Notes: generated from the sequence alone by a model not told the origin. Counted from the stretch's first letter, positions 48,554-58,003 are shown. The stretch: 64,000 nt of DNA from Pedobacter caeni (GCF_900129215.1 NZ_FQUQ01000003.1:890045-954044); one strand, 5' to 3'. Translations and numbers: made by a program.

Positions 48554-50506
48554 GTGTCAAATCAAAAAAATTTAAATGCGCTCAGTGCCGGAGGGTTACT
48601 CATTAGTTTAGGGATTGTTTATGGTGATATCGGAACTTCACCACTCTATACTTTAAAAGCGATTTTTACAGCTGTAAAGGGTGCCGGACAGGCCGTTACT
48701 CCGGAATTGGTACTCGGAGCAATTTCCTGTATCATCTGGACACTGACTTTACAAACTACCATTAAATACGTAGTTGTTACACTTAAAGCTGACAATAAGG
48801 GGGAGGGAGGAATTTTCTCTCTGTATTCTCTCGTGCGAAAGAATGCCAAGTGGCTCGTCATTCCTGCTGTCATAGGAGGATGTGCAATGCTCGCCGATGG
48901 GATCATTACTCCCAGTATTACAGTAACGACGGCCATTGAGGGATTACAGTTAAAATTCCCAGATGTACCCGTCATTCCTATTGTCATCATCATTATTTCT
49001 ATTTTATTTATTATCCAGCAATTTGGAACTAACCTGGTCGGGAAGCTCTTCGGGCCGGTGATGTTTTTATGGTTTAGTGCGCTAGGGCTCTTGGGAATTC
49101 TATTTGTAGTTCAGGATTTCAGCATTTTAAAAGCATTAAATCCTTATTACGCCGTGGTCTTATTGGTGAACAACCCTGCAGCATTACTCATTTTGGGTGG
49201 TGTTTTTTTATGTACTACCGGGGCCGAAGCTTTGTATTCGGACATGGGGCATTGCGGAAAAAATAACATCAGGGTGAGCTGGGTCTTTGTAAAGGCCATG
49301 TTGATCTTAAATTACCTTGGTCAGGGAGTTTGGGTATTGCACAGGCCTCATTATGAGGTGGAGTTAAACCCATTCTTTGAAATCGTGCCTCCGGCTTATT
49401 TGCTGTTTATGGTTGCGCTGGCTACATTGGCGGCCGTTATTGCCAGTCAGGCGATGATTACCGGTTCATTTACTTTGATCTCTGAGGCGGTGAGGTTAAA
49501 CCTCTGGCCTAAGGTGAGGATCAATTATCCAAGTAATCAAAAAGGACAAATTTATGTGCCTTCGATCAACTGGTTGCTTTGGATCGGTTGTGTGGCCATT
49601 GTATTGATCTTTAAAAAATCCGGAGCGATGGAGGGGGCTTATGGACTGGCCATCAACCTGACCTTCCTGTCCACCACCATATTGGTTGCAGCTTATATGA
49701 AGCGTAAAAAAGTGCCATTATATGTGATTGTGATCTTTGTGGCCATTTACGGAGTCATTGAGTCTACCTTCCTTATTGGTAACCTTGCCAAATTCTTCCA
49801 TGGTGGATGGATGACGGTACTGATCGGTTCCGCGTTGTTTACAGTGATGTGGAGCTGGTATGTGGCCAGAAAAATCAAAAACAGATTTGTTAAATATGTG
49901 GAGATTGAGGATTACTACCAGATTATTTCTGAGCTAAGTGTGGACGAATCTGTTCCTAAATACTCATCTCAACTGGTTTATCTGACCAGTGCGAACTTTA
50001 AAACAGAGATAGAGTCCAAAATCATTTACTCTATTATTCAAAAAGAACCTAAGCGGGCGGATGTGTACTGGTTGGTTCACGTAGATGTAGTAGACGAACC
50101 TTATACAAGAGAATATAAGGTGGAATTCCTGATTCCTGGAAAGCTGATCCGGATTGACTTTAAGCTGGGATTCCGCGTAGAGCAGAGTGTGAACTTATTG
50201 TATAGAAAAGTAATTGAAGACCTGGTGAAAAATGGAGAAGTAGACATTACCAGTCAATATACCTCACTCAATAAACATAAGATTGCAGGCGATTTCAGGT
50301 TTGTACTTTTAGAAAAACACTTGTCTAAATTCTCGAAACTGAGCTTTTATGAACGTAGTGTAATGGATTACTATTTTATTCTGAAACGTTTCAGTTTATC
50401 TGAAGAAAGAAGTTTTGGTCTGGATTCCAGTTATGTGGATGTAGAAAAGGTGCCTCTGATCTTTGTAACTCCTGATGATATCGAGTTAACCAGACTACCG
50501 GTATAA
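48554..50506 (+). CDS. kup: KUP/HAK/KT family potassium transporter
   Basis: Proton-coupled K+ uptake across the inner membrane. The 650-residue protein has about 12 membrane helices in the first about 435 residues and a C-terminal cytoplasmic domain. KUP signatures are GIVYGDIGTSPLYTLKAIF at the start, then ADNKGEGGIFSLYSLVR and GAEALYSDMGHCGK. The start is GTG at 48554 (MSNQKNLNALSAGG). A palindromic terminator follows. Confidence 0.95.
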   Translation: MSNQKNLNALSAGGLLISLGIVYGDIGTSPLYTLKAIFTAVKGAGQAVTPELVLGAISCIIWTLTLQTTIKYVVVTLKADNKGEGGIFSLYSLVRKNAKWLVIPAVIGGCAMLADGIITPSITVTTAIEGLQLKFPDVPVIPIVIIIISILFIIQQFGTNLVGKLFGPVMFLWFSALGLLGILFVVQDFSILKALNPYYAVVLLVNNPAALLILGGVFLCTTGAEALYSDMGHCGKNNIRVSWVFVKAMLILNYLGQGVWVLHRPHYEVELNPFFEIVPPAYLLFMVALATLAAVIASQAMITGSFTLISEAVRLNLWPKVRINYPSNQKGQIYVPSINWLLWIGCVAIVLIFKKSGAMEGAYGLAINLTFLSTTILVAAYMKRKKVPLYVIVIFVAIYGVIESTFLIGNLAKFFHGGWMTVLIGSALFTVMWSWYVARKIKNRFVKYVEIEDYYQIISELSVDESVPKYSSQLVYLTSANFKTEIESKIIYSIIQKEPKRADVYWLVHVDVVDEPYTREYKVEFLIPGKLIRIDFKLGFRVEQSVNLLYRKVIEDLVKNGEVDITSQYTSLNKHKIAGDFRFVLLEKHLSKFSKLSFYERSVMDYYFILKRFSLSEERSFGLDSSYVDVEKVPLIFVTPDDIELTRLPV

Positions 50507-50525
50507 TTCTTTAACCATTCTCGAT

Positions 50526-50563
50526 AAAATGTAAAAGGCTCCTTAAGGAGCCTTTTACATTTT
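50526..50563. terminator. Perfect 38-bp palindrome after kup
   Basis: 50526-50544 and 50545-50563 are exact reverse complements with no spacer. The GGCTCC core and T-rich right arm give a terminator hairpin for kup. It is 19 bp after the stop. Confidence 0.85.
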
Positions 50564-50677
50564 AGGGTACTGTGCCAGATCGTTTTGTTTACTTTAGCGA
50601 AAATAATCCTGCGTGTTTTCTGAACAAAAACTAATGATTTTCTGTATATACGATATAAAATCAGCTGATTTTCATTC

Positions 50678-50734
50678 TTAACATCCTTTAACGTTTTTTA
50701 GTGTTTTTTAACATTATTTAAAATAATTTAACAT
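50678..50734. repeat. 10-bp-periodic TTTAAC array upstream of the BamA-family gene
   Basis: Six successive 10-bp blocks begin at 50681, 50691, 50701, 50711, 50721 and 50731. Each is preceded by TTA and opens with AC, GT or AA, giving words such as TTTAACATTA at one helical-turn spacing. The array ends about 40 bp before the gene's ATG at 50773. A 16-bp perfect palindrome (50657-50672) lies just upstream. Confidence 0.6.
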
Positions 50735-50772
50735 ATGCTGTATGTAGTTTGCGGTCGATTTTAAGAACGTAA

Positions 50773-53322
50773 ATGAAAAATATATATCAGCTTCTAGCCT
50801 TGCTATTGATTTGTTCACCGGCAATAGCACAGATCCGTCCCCAGTCCAATCCTGCAACTCCAACCTTAAAAGTTAATGGCCTGGATCTGGATTATTTTAA
50901 TCCCAAAGAGTATACCATCGCTGATGTCACACTTACCGGAGCAAAGTTTCTGGATAAAGATGTGATCATCACACTTTCCAAACTGATCAAAGGAGAGCGT
51001 ATTGTGCTTCCCGGAGAGGCGACAGCCAATGCCATTAAAATCCTTTGGGAACAAGGCCTGTTTGATGATGTTCAATTGGATATTGTTAAAATTGAGGGGG
51101 ATTCTGTGTACTTCGATATTGAAGTTGCAGAACGTCCGCGATTGAGTACTTTTGATCTCCAGGGGCTGAGTAAATCCCAGAAAACGGATATTCTTGAAAA
51201 ACTGAATGCGAAGTCTACCAAGACGATCATCAATGATAACCTGTACAATACCACCACCAGTACGATTAAAAAGTATTTGCTGGAAAAAGGGTATTTCTTT
51301 ACAGCGGTAACCTACAAAACCAAAGTTGATCCCAACCAGGAAAATCATGTGATTTTGGAAGTTAATGTGGAGAAAGGCCGCAAGGTGAAGGTTCATGAAA
51401 TTAACTTTACCGGCAACAAGGATTTTAGCTCAGCTAAACTGCGTAAGTTTTTAAAGAAGACCAAACAACAGGCTTTCTATAAAATCTTTGGTTCGGGTAA
51501 ATTCTACAAAGAGAAATACGAAGAAGATAAAAAAACGCTGATTGCGAAAATGCAGGATAAAGGTTACCGTGATGCGGTAATTTTGAAAGACAGTGTATAT
51601 CAATACAGTGATAAAGCAGTAGGGATCAAGATCGACTTATTTGAAGGTCCTAAATATTATTTCGGAAATCTAACCTTTGCAGGTAATGCCAAATATGGGG
51701 GTAAAGACTTGTTGCGTATTCTTGGCCTTGAAAAAGGAGAGGTCTTCAGCGAAGAAAAGCTGGAGAGAAAATTAAGAGGTAGCCCAAATAGCGATGACGT
51801 ATCGAGTTTGTACCTGAATGATGGTTATTTAACTTTCAATGTGGATCCTGTTCAGACCAAAATCTATGGCGATACAGTTGATGTGGAAATCCGCATCTAT
51901 GAAGGTCCTCAGTATACCAATAACAAGATTACGGTAAAAGGGAATACAATTACCAACGATAAGGTGGTGCTGCGAGATGTACGCACAAAACCAGGCGATA
52001 AATTCTCTAAGGACCAGTTGATCCGTACGGTTCGTGAGATCGGAATGTCGGGTAACTTTGATGAGTCTAAAACGGTACCTACGCCTAAGCCGAATCCGGC
52101 AGATGGAACGGTAGATATCGAGTATGCTGTAGAAGAAAGACCTTCAGATCAGATTGAATTGTCGGGAGGTTTTGGTGGTGGTAACATCATCGGTACCTTA
52201 GGTCTTACTTTCAATAACTTCTCTTTAAAGAACCTGTTTAACGGAAATGCTTATAAACCATTGCCAAAAGGTGACGGACAAAAGCTGAGCTTACGTGGAC
52301 AGACCAACGGTAAATACTACCAGTCTTATAGTTTCTCTTTCTCTGAGCCATGGTTAGGTGGTAAAAAACCAATCAGTTTTGGGGTGAGTGCATTTACTTC
52401 ATTACAATCAAACGGATTGAAAGAAAATGATCCTCTGGGATTACAACAAAGAATCCGGTTAAATGGGGTAACGGTGAGTTTGGGTAGAAAGTTAAACTTC
52501 CCGGACAACTATTTCCAGTTGAGCCATGCCTTGAGTTTCCAGCAATACATCCTGAACAATTATGAAGGTTATAAATTCAAAACAGGTACTGCATATAATA
52601 TCAGTTTAGCACAAGAATTGAGCAGGGATTCGAGAGATCATTCCGTGTTTCCAACCAGCGGTTCTTACTTTAAATTTACCATTCAGGCAACACCTCCATA
52701 TTCTTTGCTGAATAAATTAAACTATGCGACTGCTTCAGATAAACAGTTTTATAAATTCACAGAATACCACAAATGGAAATTTGAATCACAATGGTTCCAC
52801 AGATTAGCTGGTAAGTTTGTAGTGAAAGCACAGGCACAGTTTGGTTTCCTTGGATCGTATAACAAAGCAGTTGGAGATCCGGCCTTCGAGCGTTTCAAAC
52901 TGGGTGGTGATGGTATGCAGGGATTTGATTTCCTTCAGGGCTCAGAGCTGATCGCTATGCGTGGTTATTCTAACAGTGCTGTGATTCCTAATGGTTCAAA
53001 TGTGAGTAATGCACAAAAGTCAGGAAGTCCGATCTTCACCAAGTACATGCTGGAGTTAAGATACCCTGTAATTGCGAGCCAATCTGCTACGGCCTTCCTT
53101 GTTGCTTTTGCAGAGGGTGGAAATACCTGGAACAACTTCTCAGAATATAATCCTTTTAACGTAAGACGCTCCGCAGGTTTTGGTGCGAAGATATTTTTAC
53201 CAATATTTGGGTTATTGGGAATTGATTATGCAATTCCTTTTGATAAGATTCCAGGAATTGAAAATGGAGGAAGACAAAACTTTACTTTCAGCATTGCCCA
53301 GCAACTTGGAGGATTCAATTAG
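50773..53322 (+). CDS. bamA: BamA/Omp85 family outer membrane assembly protein
   Basis: Core of the machine that folds beta-barrel proteins into the outer membrane. The 849-residue protein has a signal peptide (ending PAIAQ), then about 400 residues of POTRA modules; repeated strand-helix motifs such as VHEINFTGNKDFSSAKLRKF and NKITVKGNTITNDKVVLRDV mark them. The C-terminal Omp85 barrel contains the FKLGGDGMQGFDF region of the conserved lid-lock motif, and ends FSIAQQLGGFN. TamA-type alternatives are less likely given the number of POTRA modules. The promoter region carries phased repeats. Confidence 0.9.
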   Translation: MKNIYQLLALLLICSPAIAQIRPQSNPATPTLKVNGLDLDYFNPKEYTIADVTLTGAKFLDKDVIITLSKLIKGERIVLPGEATANAIKILWEQGLFDDVQLDIVKIEGDSVYFDIEVAERPRLSTFDLQGLSKSQKTDILEKLNAKSTKTIINDNLYNTTTSTIKKYLLEKGYFFTAVTYKTKVDPNQENHVILEVNVEKGRKVKVHEINFTGNKDFSSAKLRKFLKKTKQQAFYKIFGSGKFYKEKYEEDKKTLIAKMQDKGYRDAVILKDSVYQYSDKAVGIKIDLFEGPKYYFGNLTFAGNAKYGGKDLLRILGLEKGEVFSEEKLERKLRGSPNSDDVSSLYLNDGYLTFNVDPVQTKIYGDTVDVEIRIYEGPQYTNNKITVKGNTITNDKVVLRDVRTKPGDKFSKDQLIRTVREIGMSGNFDESKTVPTPKPNPADGTVDIEYAVEERPSDQIELSGGFGGGNIIGTLGLTFNNFSLKNLFNGNAYKPLPKGDGQKLSLRGQTNGKYYQSYSFSFSEPWLGGKKPISFGVSAFTSLQSNGLKENDPLGLQQRIRLNGVTVSLGRKLNFPDNYFQLSHALSFQQYILNNYEGYKFKTGTAYNISLAQELSRDSRDHSVFPTSGSYFKFTIQATPPYSLLNKLNYATASDKQFYKFTEYHKWKFESQWFHRLAGKFVVKAQAQFGFLGSYNKAVGDPAFERFKLGGDGMQGFDFLQGSELIAMRGYSNSAVIPNGSNVSNAQKSGSPIFTKYMLELRYPVIASQSATAFLVAFAEGGNTWNNFSEYNPFNVRRSAGFGAKIFLPIFGLLGIDYAIPFDKIPGIENGGRQNFTFSIAQQLGGFN

Positions 53323-53352
53323 TGGAATTGTAAGCGTTAAATGTAATTTAAT

Positions 53353-54528
53353 ATGGCACTTAATAAGGGAGTAAAAGAAAAATATCCTGATTTTGATTTG
53401 TTTTACCTCGAAAATTTAGACTTATATCACGCCCTTCAAGGCGAGGGAAAGGAGTATATGGTCAATACGGAGGGCGATGTCATCTATGAACTACCTGATA
53501 GAAGCTCTTCTGATTACTATTGGACCAATTTTTCCAGGAGATCCTGGGATAAAACTGACCTGGAGCTTAACAGGAAAATAAATTACTGGGTCCAGATTAA
53601 ATATTCGGAACGTCATTTGCCGGTTACCTCCATGATTTACGGTTACAAAAATGGGAAGACCGTTCAATTACTGGAACAGGAACTGATCTTAAATGCTGCG
53701 CCTTTAAGTGCCGAAAAGCTGCTGCTACAAATCGCAATTGATAAAAAGGCACCCTTTTCCTTGTCTCAGATCTGCATTTATGATACAGAAAAGAACGAAT
53801 GCAAAGAAATCCTGAGCACAAATTATCAAGAGGAACCTTTTTCAGTTCATAAAGTTTTTGGATTAAAATATTTGTTTTCCGTGTTTATAGAAAAAGTAGC
53901 GGACAAAACACTGGATTATGATCATGAACTCTTCTGGCTATTCAATTCTGATGGGGAACGCCTGGTCAGTTTTGATACTACCATCGGACCAAATGGAGAA
54001 AGAACCTGGTTTGAACCAGGAAAAAGAGGGTTGGGCATTACCTATAAAATATTAGATCAGCCTGTCAGCTTCTCCTCCTCTTTTTATCATAGTCACTATG
54101 GCGTATGCAATGTATTAATAGACCGTGAAGGCCATTGTTATGGAGAGTTCTATCATATTGGCGGACAGAAACCTGCTACCATTGGAAAATCTTCAACAAG
54201 GTATCCTAAATACCTCGATAAAAAACTCTTATGTCTTGCATTACCAGATAGTGGAAGAGGGTATCCTGATCTGGTGATCATAGATGAGCGTCATCAACAG
54301 ATCAGGACAGGATATGAATACCCCTGGATGATTGCCTTTTCCTCAAATTCCATCATTAAGGATAAAAAAATATTTGGCAAAACCTGTCTCACTGTTATAA
54401 ATAATGAGGGCTATGTCGTACTCATTGATTTGGATGGGAATGAGGTGGCAAATACAGAACTAATAAAATTTAAGTCTTTAACTGTTAACTATGCCAAATT
54501 ATTTACCCTTCAGGTCACAGGAAAATAA
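53353..54528 (+). CDS. Uncharacterised protein with repeated D/N-x-(D/E)-G motifs
   Basis: A 391-residue protein that I do not recognise. There is no signal peptide or membrane segment. Short motifs recur: NTEG at 38-41, NSDG at 198-201, DREG at 257-260, NNEG at 350-353 and DLDG at 359-362. Each is flanked by hydrophobic beta-type residues, as in WG-repeat or beta-propeller-like proteins. It starts 31 bp after the BamA-family gene on the same strand and may be cotranscribed. Its stop codon lies inside a 20-bp tandem duplication. Any functional link to outer-membrane assembly is unproven. Confidence 0.6.
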   Translation: MALNKGVKEKYPDFDLFYLENLDLYHALQGEGKEYMVNTEGDVIYELPDRSSSDYYWTNFSRRSWDKTDLELNRKINYWVQIKYSERHLPVTSMIYGYKNGKTVQLLEQELILNAAPLSAEKLLLQIAIDKKAPFSLSQICIYDTEKNECKEILSTNYQEEPFSVHKVFGLKYLFSVFIEKVADKTLDYDHELFWLFNSDGERLVSFDTTIGPNGERTWFEPGKRGLGITYKILDQPVSFSSSFYHSHYGVCNVLIDREGHCYGEFYHIGGQKPATIGKSSTRYPKYLDKKLLCLALPDSGRGYPDLVIIDERHQQIRTGYEYPWMIAFSSNSIIKDKKIFGKTCLTVINNEGYVVLIDLDGNEVANTELIKFKSLTVNYAKLFTLQVTGK

Positions 54529-54562
54529 GTTGAATTCCATTGAAATAAGTTGAGTTGCAATG
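54523..54562. repeat. 20-bp tandem duplication across a stop codon
   Basis: 54523-54542 and 54543-54562 are adjacent copies of a 20-bp unit beginning AAATAAGTTGA, with 17 of 20 bases identical. The first copy contains the TAA of the upstream uncharacterised gene. The second copy sits in the gap before the convergent LytTR gene. Confidence 0.6.
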
Positions 54563-54563
54563 A

Positions 54564-55274
54564 TTAAATGAGATTTAGGAATTCAGTCACCTGTTCTTTA
54601 TAACTTCGTCCTATGGGGAGTTGCTTTCCCTGTATTTCGATTTCTGTGCTGGTATAAGCATCGATCTTCTCTCTGGCTACCATAAATGATCGATGAATTC
54701 TTAAAAAATCGGATTTTGGGAGTTGTTCTTCAATTTGTCCAAGCTGAAATTTGGTGGTAATTACTTTATCGGGAGTGAAAATCCGGACATATTCTTTCAT
54801 GCTTTCAATGTAAAGGATGTCCCTGAAATAGATTTTTATTCTTTTTTTTGATGCATTAATAAACATATAGTCCTTGCCCAATGGGGTAGATACTGCTGCT
54901 GTTATGGATGGGCCAGGATTCAGTTGTTTTAATTTGTTAATTGCTTTCAGAAACCTGCTGAATTCAATTGGCTTCAACAGGTAATCTATAATGTTGAGCT
55001 CATATCCCTGTAAAGCATATTCATGATAAGCTGTAGTGATGATGATATGAGGAGGGTTTTTTAAGGTTTGTATAAAATCCAATCCTTTAAGTTTGGGAAG
55101 GTTAATGTCCAGAAAAATAACATCAACATCATTGGCAGAGAGATCATCCAATGCAGAGATGGCATCGGTATAGGTTTTCTTTAACCGGAGAAAAGGGACA
55201 TCTGAGATATAATCCTGCAGAATTTCTGCGGCCAGAGGTTCATCTTCTATGATGATACAATTATAAGGTTCCAT
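54564..55274 (-). CDS. LytTR family response regulator
   Basis: A 236-residue DNA-binding response regulator. The receiver domain (residues 1 to about 115) has the acidic pair EDE (10-12), phosphoacceptor Asp56 in FLDINLP and the KPI lysine segment. The LytTR domain follows (FRDILYIESMKEYVRIF, FLRIHRSFMVAREKI, LPIGRSYKEQV). It overlaps the 3' end of its cognate kinase gene by 14 bp, a classical two-gene system. Targets are unknown. Confidence 0.94.
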   Translation of the reverse strand: MEPYNCIIIEDEPLAAEILQDYISDVPFLRLKKTYTDAISALDDLSANDVDVIFLDINLPKLKGLDFIQTLKNPPHIIITTAYHEYALQGYELNIIDYLLKPIEFSRFLKAINKLKQLNPGPSITAAVSTPLGKDYMFINASKKRIKIYFRDILYIESMKEYVRIFTPDKVITTKFQLGQIEEQLPKSDFLRIHRSFMVAREKIDAYTSTEIEIQGKQLPIGRSYKEQVTEFLNLI

Positions 55275-56328
55275 GACTATTCAGGTTGATTTTAAGAGAG
55301 ACATTAAAGGTTTTTGGGAAGTTTTCCAGTTCAAGAGAAAATTCTTTATACATCAGTTCAAGTTGTCTGCGGATGTTACTTAACCCTATTTTTTCGTTAA
55401 TTATATTTTCACCACTGTAATCCTGGGTGTTGCTTGTCTGGAAATTCAGCTGGCCTTTTTTTAAGGTAATGTGGATTTCAATCTGACTCTCCCCGGTGGT
55501 TTCATTTAGTCCGTGTTTGAATGCATTTTCTATAAATGGCAACAGAATCAATGGAGTGATCATTTGATGATGATCATCGATTTCTTTCCTGAAAGAAATT
55601 TTCAGACGGTTGTCGTATCGGATTTTTTCGAGTTCAAGGTAGTCTTCCAGAATTCTGATTTCTTCGGCTATGCTGATCGTTTCCCTGTGGGATTCATAAA
55701 GCATAAAGCGGAGCAGTTTCGATAGTCTGAGTACGACCTCCGGAGCCTGATCTGATTTTTTTCTTGCAAGGCCGTAAATATTGTTTAGCGTATTAAACAA
55801 AAAATGAGGATTGATCTGGTTCTTTAAAAATTTCAGCTCCGTTTCCAACTTGTCCTTAATCAAAAATTGTTCAGTTTTGAGATTTAACACCTGCATGCGA
55901 AAAAGTTTCAAAGCAACCGCAATGCCACTGATATAGCCTATATCAAGCAAGGCGATAAACAGACCTGAAGGATTGACGATATCTGATATTCCTACCACCT
56001 TTTCAGGTTTGAGCAAGGGGGAAATCACATAAACATTGGCCAACCGATAGAAAAAGATAGCCAGCAGTAAAGCCAATACGATTTGAAGGATGACTTTGAC
56101 CATTGCATTTTTCCGGATCAGGAGGTTGTTCACCGGAAACTGCATCAGATAATAGGAAAACGACATTTTAACTGAAACCAGGAGCAGGTTGAAAAGAATC
56201 GCGAGGATCACTACATAGGCTTCCCTTTCTGGTGGAAAGAAATCATGTATCCAGGCATACTCTAATAAAGTACCTTGTATGCTATAGGTCAGCCAGAATA
56301 GGAGGTGCCGGTAAATCTTGTGTTTCAC
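55261..56328 (-). CDS. LytS/YehU-type sensor histidine kinase
   Basis: A kinase of the His_kinase family (PF06580). I take the GTG at 56328 as start (MKHKIYRHLLFWL, 355 residues), since family members usually begin just before a helix of this kind; a TTG at 56376 would add 16 residues. Several N-terminal membrane helices (to about residue 150) are followed by the phosphoacceptor block QINPHFLFNTLNNIYGL and a GHKL ATPase region (PFIENAFKHGLNE). It is cotranscribed with the overlapping LytTR regulator. No extracellular sensor domain is visible. Confidence 0.9.
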   Translation of the reverse strand: MKHKIYRHLLFWLTYSIQGTLLEYAWIHDFFPPEREAYVVILAILFNLLLVSVKMSFSYYLMQFPVNNLLIRKNAMVKVILQIVLALLLAIFFYRLANVYVISPLLKPEKVVGISDIVNPSGLFIALLDIGYISGIAVALKLFRMQVLNLKTEQFLIKDKLETELKFLKNQINPHFLFNTLNNIYGLARKKSDQAPEVVLRLSKLLRFMLYESHRETISIAEEIRILEDYLELEKIRYDNRLKISFRKEIDDHHQMITPLILLPFIENAFKHGLNETTGESQIEIHITLKKGQLNFQTSNTQDYSGENIINEKIGLSNIRRQLELMYKEFSLELENFPKTFNVSLKINLNSHGTL

Positions 56329-56570
56329 CAATGGAAGTTCGGGATTTTTAAGCCAAATAGTTAAAAATAATATCAACGGTATTTCCCGGGGTACGAACGG
56401 TTAGTTTTGGGGTATCAGGGTCGCTTCTTTTCCTTAAATTGCAATCAGGTCTTCGTTTTGATCGTATGTAGATCCGAAGTTGTTGTCTGTTGACCGGATT
56501 TGGACTTGTGCCAAGGGAGTTGAGATATTAAGGTTCGTAAAGCAATACTATACTTTAACTAAATCAGATT

Positions 56571-57077
56571 ATGGAAATGTACACTACATCACAAGATGAT
56601 TCAAAAAACACTTCTTCAGGTGTTTTCCTGAAGATTTTTTTAACAGGCCTCATCGCAGGGACATTAGATGGACTTGCAGCTGTTTTTTTATCAGCCAATG
56701 GTAATGCTACATTGGTTTTTAAATATATTTCCAGCGCTGTGCTGGGAGCAGAAGCTTTTAAAGAGGGAGCTGGTGTGGTTGCTCTGGGCATAGGTTTTCA
56801 CTATTTTAATGCCATGGCATTTACTTTTTTTTACTTTTTTATATATCCCAGGATCCCGCTACTTCGTAAACATATCGCCATGAGCAGTTTGTTGTACGGA
56901 TCATTTATCTGGTGCGTAATGAACCTTTGTGTAGTGCCGATGAGCAGGATCAGCAGTGGACCTTACTCCCTCAATGGAATTGTAAAAAGCTGGCTTATTC
57001 TTGTTGTATTTGTAGCCTTACCAGTAGCAATAGGAATCAGGGAAATCTATCTGAGTAAAAAAACAGACTTAATCTAA
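56571..57077 (+). CDS. Small four-helix membrane protein of unknown function
   Basis: A 168-residue integral membrane protein with four predicted helices (about 19-41, 66-93, 101-122 and 138-157) and little outside the membrane. The first helix is glycine-rich (TGLIAGTLDGLAAVFLS), and the second carries His77, Tyr78 and Asn80. It weakly resembles YagU/DUF1440-type proteins, but I do not claim that family. DUF1223 follows after 10 bp, so a two-gene operon is likely. It is divergent from the LytS-type kinase gene and could be its target. Confidence 0.6.
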   Translation: MEMYTTSQDDSKNTSSGVFLKIFLTGLIAGTLDGLAAVFLSANGNATLVFKYISSAVLGAEAFKEGAGVVALGIGFHYFNAMAFTFFYFFIYPRIPLLRKHIAMSSLLYGSFIWCVMNLCVVPMSRISSGPYSLNGIVKSWLILVVFVALPVAIGIREIYLSKKTDLI

Positions 57078-57087
57078 ATCTGCTGAT

Positions 57088-57834
57088 ATGAAACATTTAT
57101 GGTTATTAAATCTGCTGATCCCCGGGATGCTGATCAGCGGAAGTCTGAAAGTGATACAAAAAGACGTTACTGACGATCCTGGTTTTGCTGTTATTGAATT
57201 GTTTACTTCTGAAGGATGTTCCAGTTGTCCTGCGGCAGAAAAGGTTTTAAAAGAGATCAGTCAGGAATATCAGGGAAGAGCGGTTTATGTATTGGCTTTT
57301 CATGTGGATTACTGGAATAAGTTGGGTTGGAAGGACAAGTTTAGCAGTCCTAAATTTACAGAACGTCAATATAAATACAGTGAAACTCTTAAGGAACAGG
57401 TTTACACCCCCCAGGCGATTGTCAATGGCAAGCAAGTCCTTATCGGGTCAGAAAATGAAAAAATGCATCAGGCTATTGAAGAGGCACTGAAAAAGAAAGC
57501 CAAGGTAAGGGATACAAAGTATCATGTTGAAATAAAAGAGGGAAAGTTGCAGCTTGACTATACCCTGGATCCTTCACTTAAAGGGAACCTGATGTCGGTA
57601 GCCTTAATACAAAATCAGGAATCCAACGAGATAAAAGCAGGTGAGAATAAGGGTAAACTATTGGAACATGTAAATGTTGTCCGTGCCTTTTCTTCAGAAC
57701 GGGCAACTGAACCTTCCGGAAGTTTAAGCCTCAATATACCCGAAGGTCTGGAGCCTAAGGGACTGCATGTATTGGTTTACCTGCAAAACAGAATAACCCT
57801 CCGGGTAATCTCAGTTTCGAAACTTACACTTTAA
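57088..57834 (+). CDS. DUF1223 (thioredoxin-fold) exported protein
   Basis: A 248-residue protein with an N-terminal hydrophobic signal (about residues 1-20). The DUF1223 core starts with VIELFTSEGCSSCPAAEKVL, where Cys44 and Cys47 form a thioredoxin-like CxxC. It also has FHVDYWNKLGWKDKFSSP and VYTPQAIVNGKQVLIGS. The family is usually periplasmic and has no assigned reaction; a redox role is suggested only by the fold. It lies 10 bp after the four-helix membrane protein gene and precedes a 650-bp gene-free gap. Confidence 0.85.
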   Translation: MKHLWLLNLLIPGMLISGSLKVIQKDVTDDPGFAVIELFTSEGCSSCPAAEKVLKEISQEYQGRAVYVLAFHVDYWNKLGWKDKFSSPKFTERQYKYSETLKEQVYTPQAIVNGKQVLIGSENEKMHQAIEEALKKKAKVRDTKYHVEIKEGKLQLDYTLDPSLKGNLMSVALIQNQESNEIKAGENKGKLLEHVNVVRAFSSERATEPSGSLSLNIPEGLEPKGLHVLVYLQNRITLRVISVSKLTL

Positions 57835-57977
57835 CGAGCTTTCAGCTCCTGAAGATTCCTTTGAGGCTTTTGCTGACCTTAACCATCCGGAGGTTCTCCT
57901 TAAAATGGTTTGAAAAACAGGAGGTAAATTAATATGTAAGCTTTGAGAACTACGTTTTTGACTTTCTATCGCATAAA

Positions 57978-58003
57978 AAAGGCTCCGGGGAGGAGCCTTT
58001 ATT
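57978..58003 (+). terminator. Terminator after the DUF1223 gene
   Basis: A 9-bp stem AAAGGCTCC/GGAGCCTTT (57978-57986 with 57992-58000) with a 5-nt loop lies 143 bp after the DUF1223 stop. The core GGCTCC is shared with the kup terminator. Confidence 0.75.
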
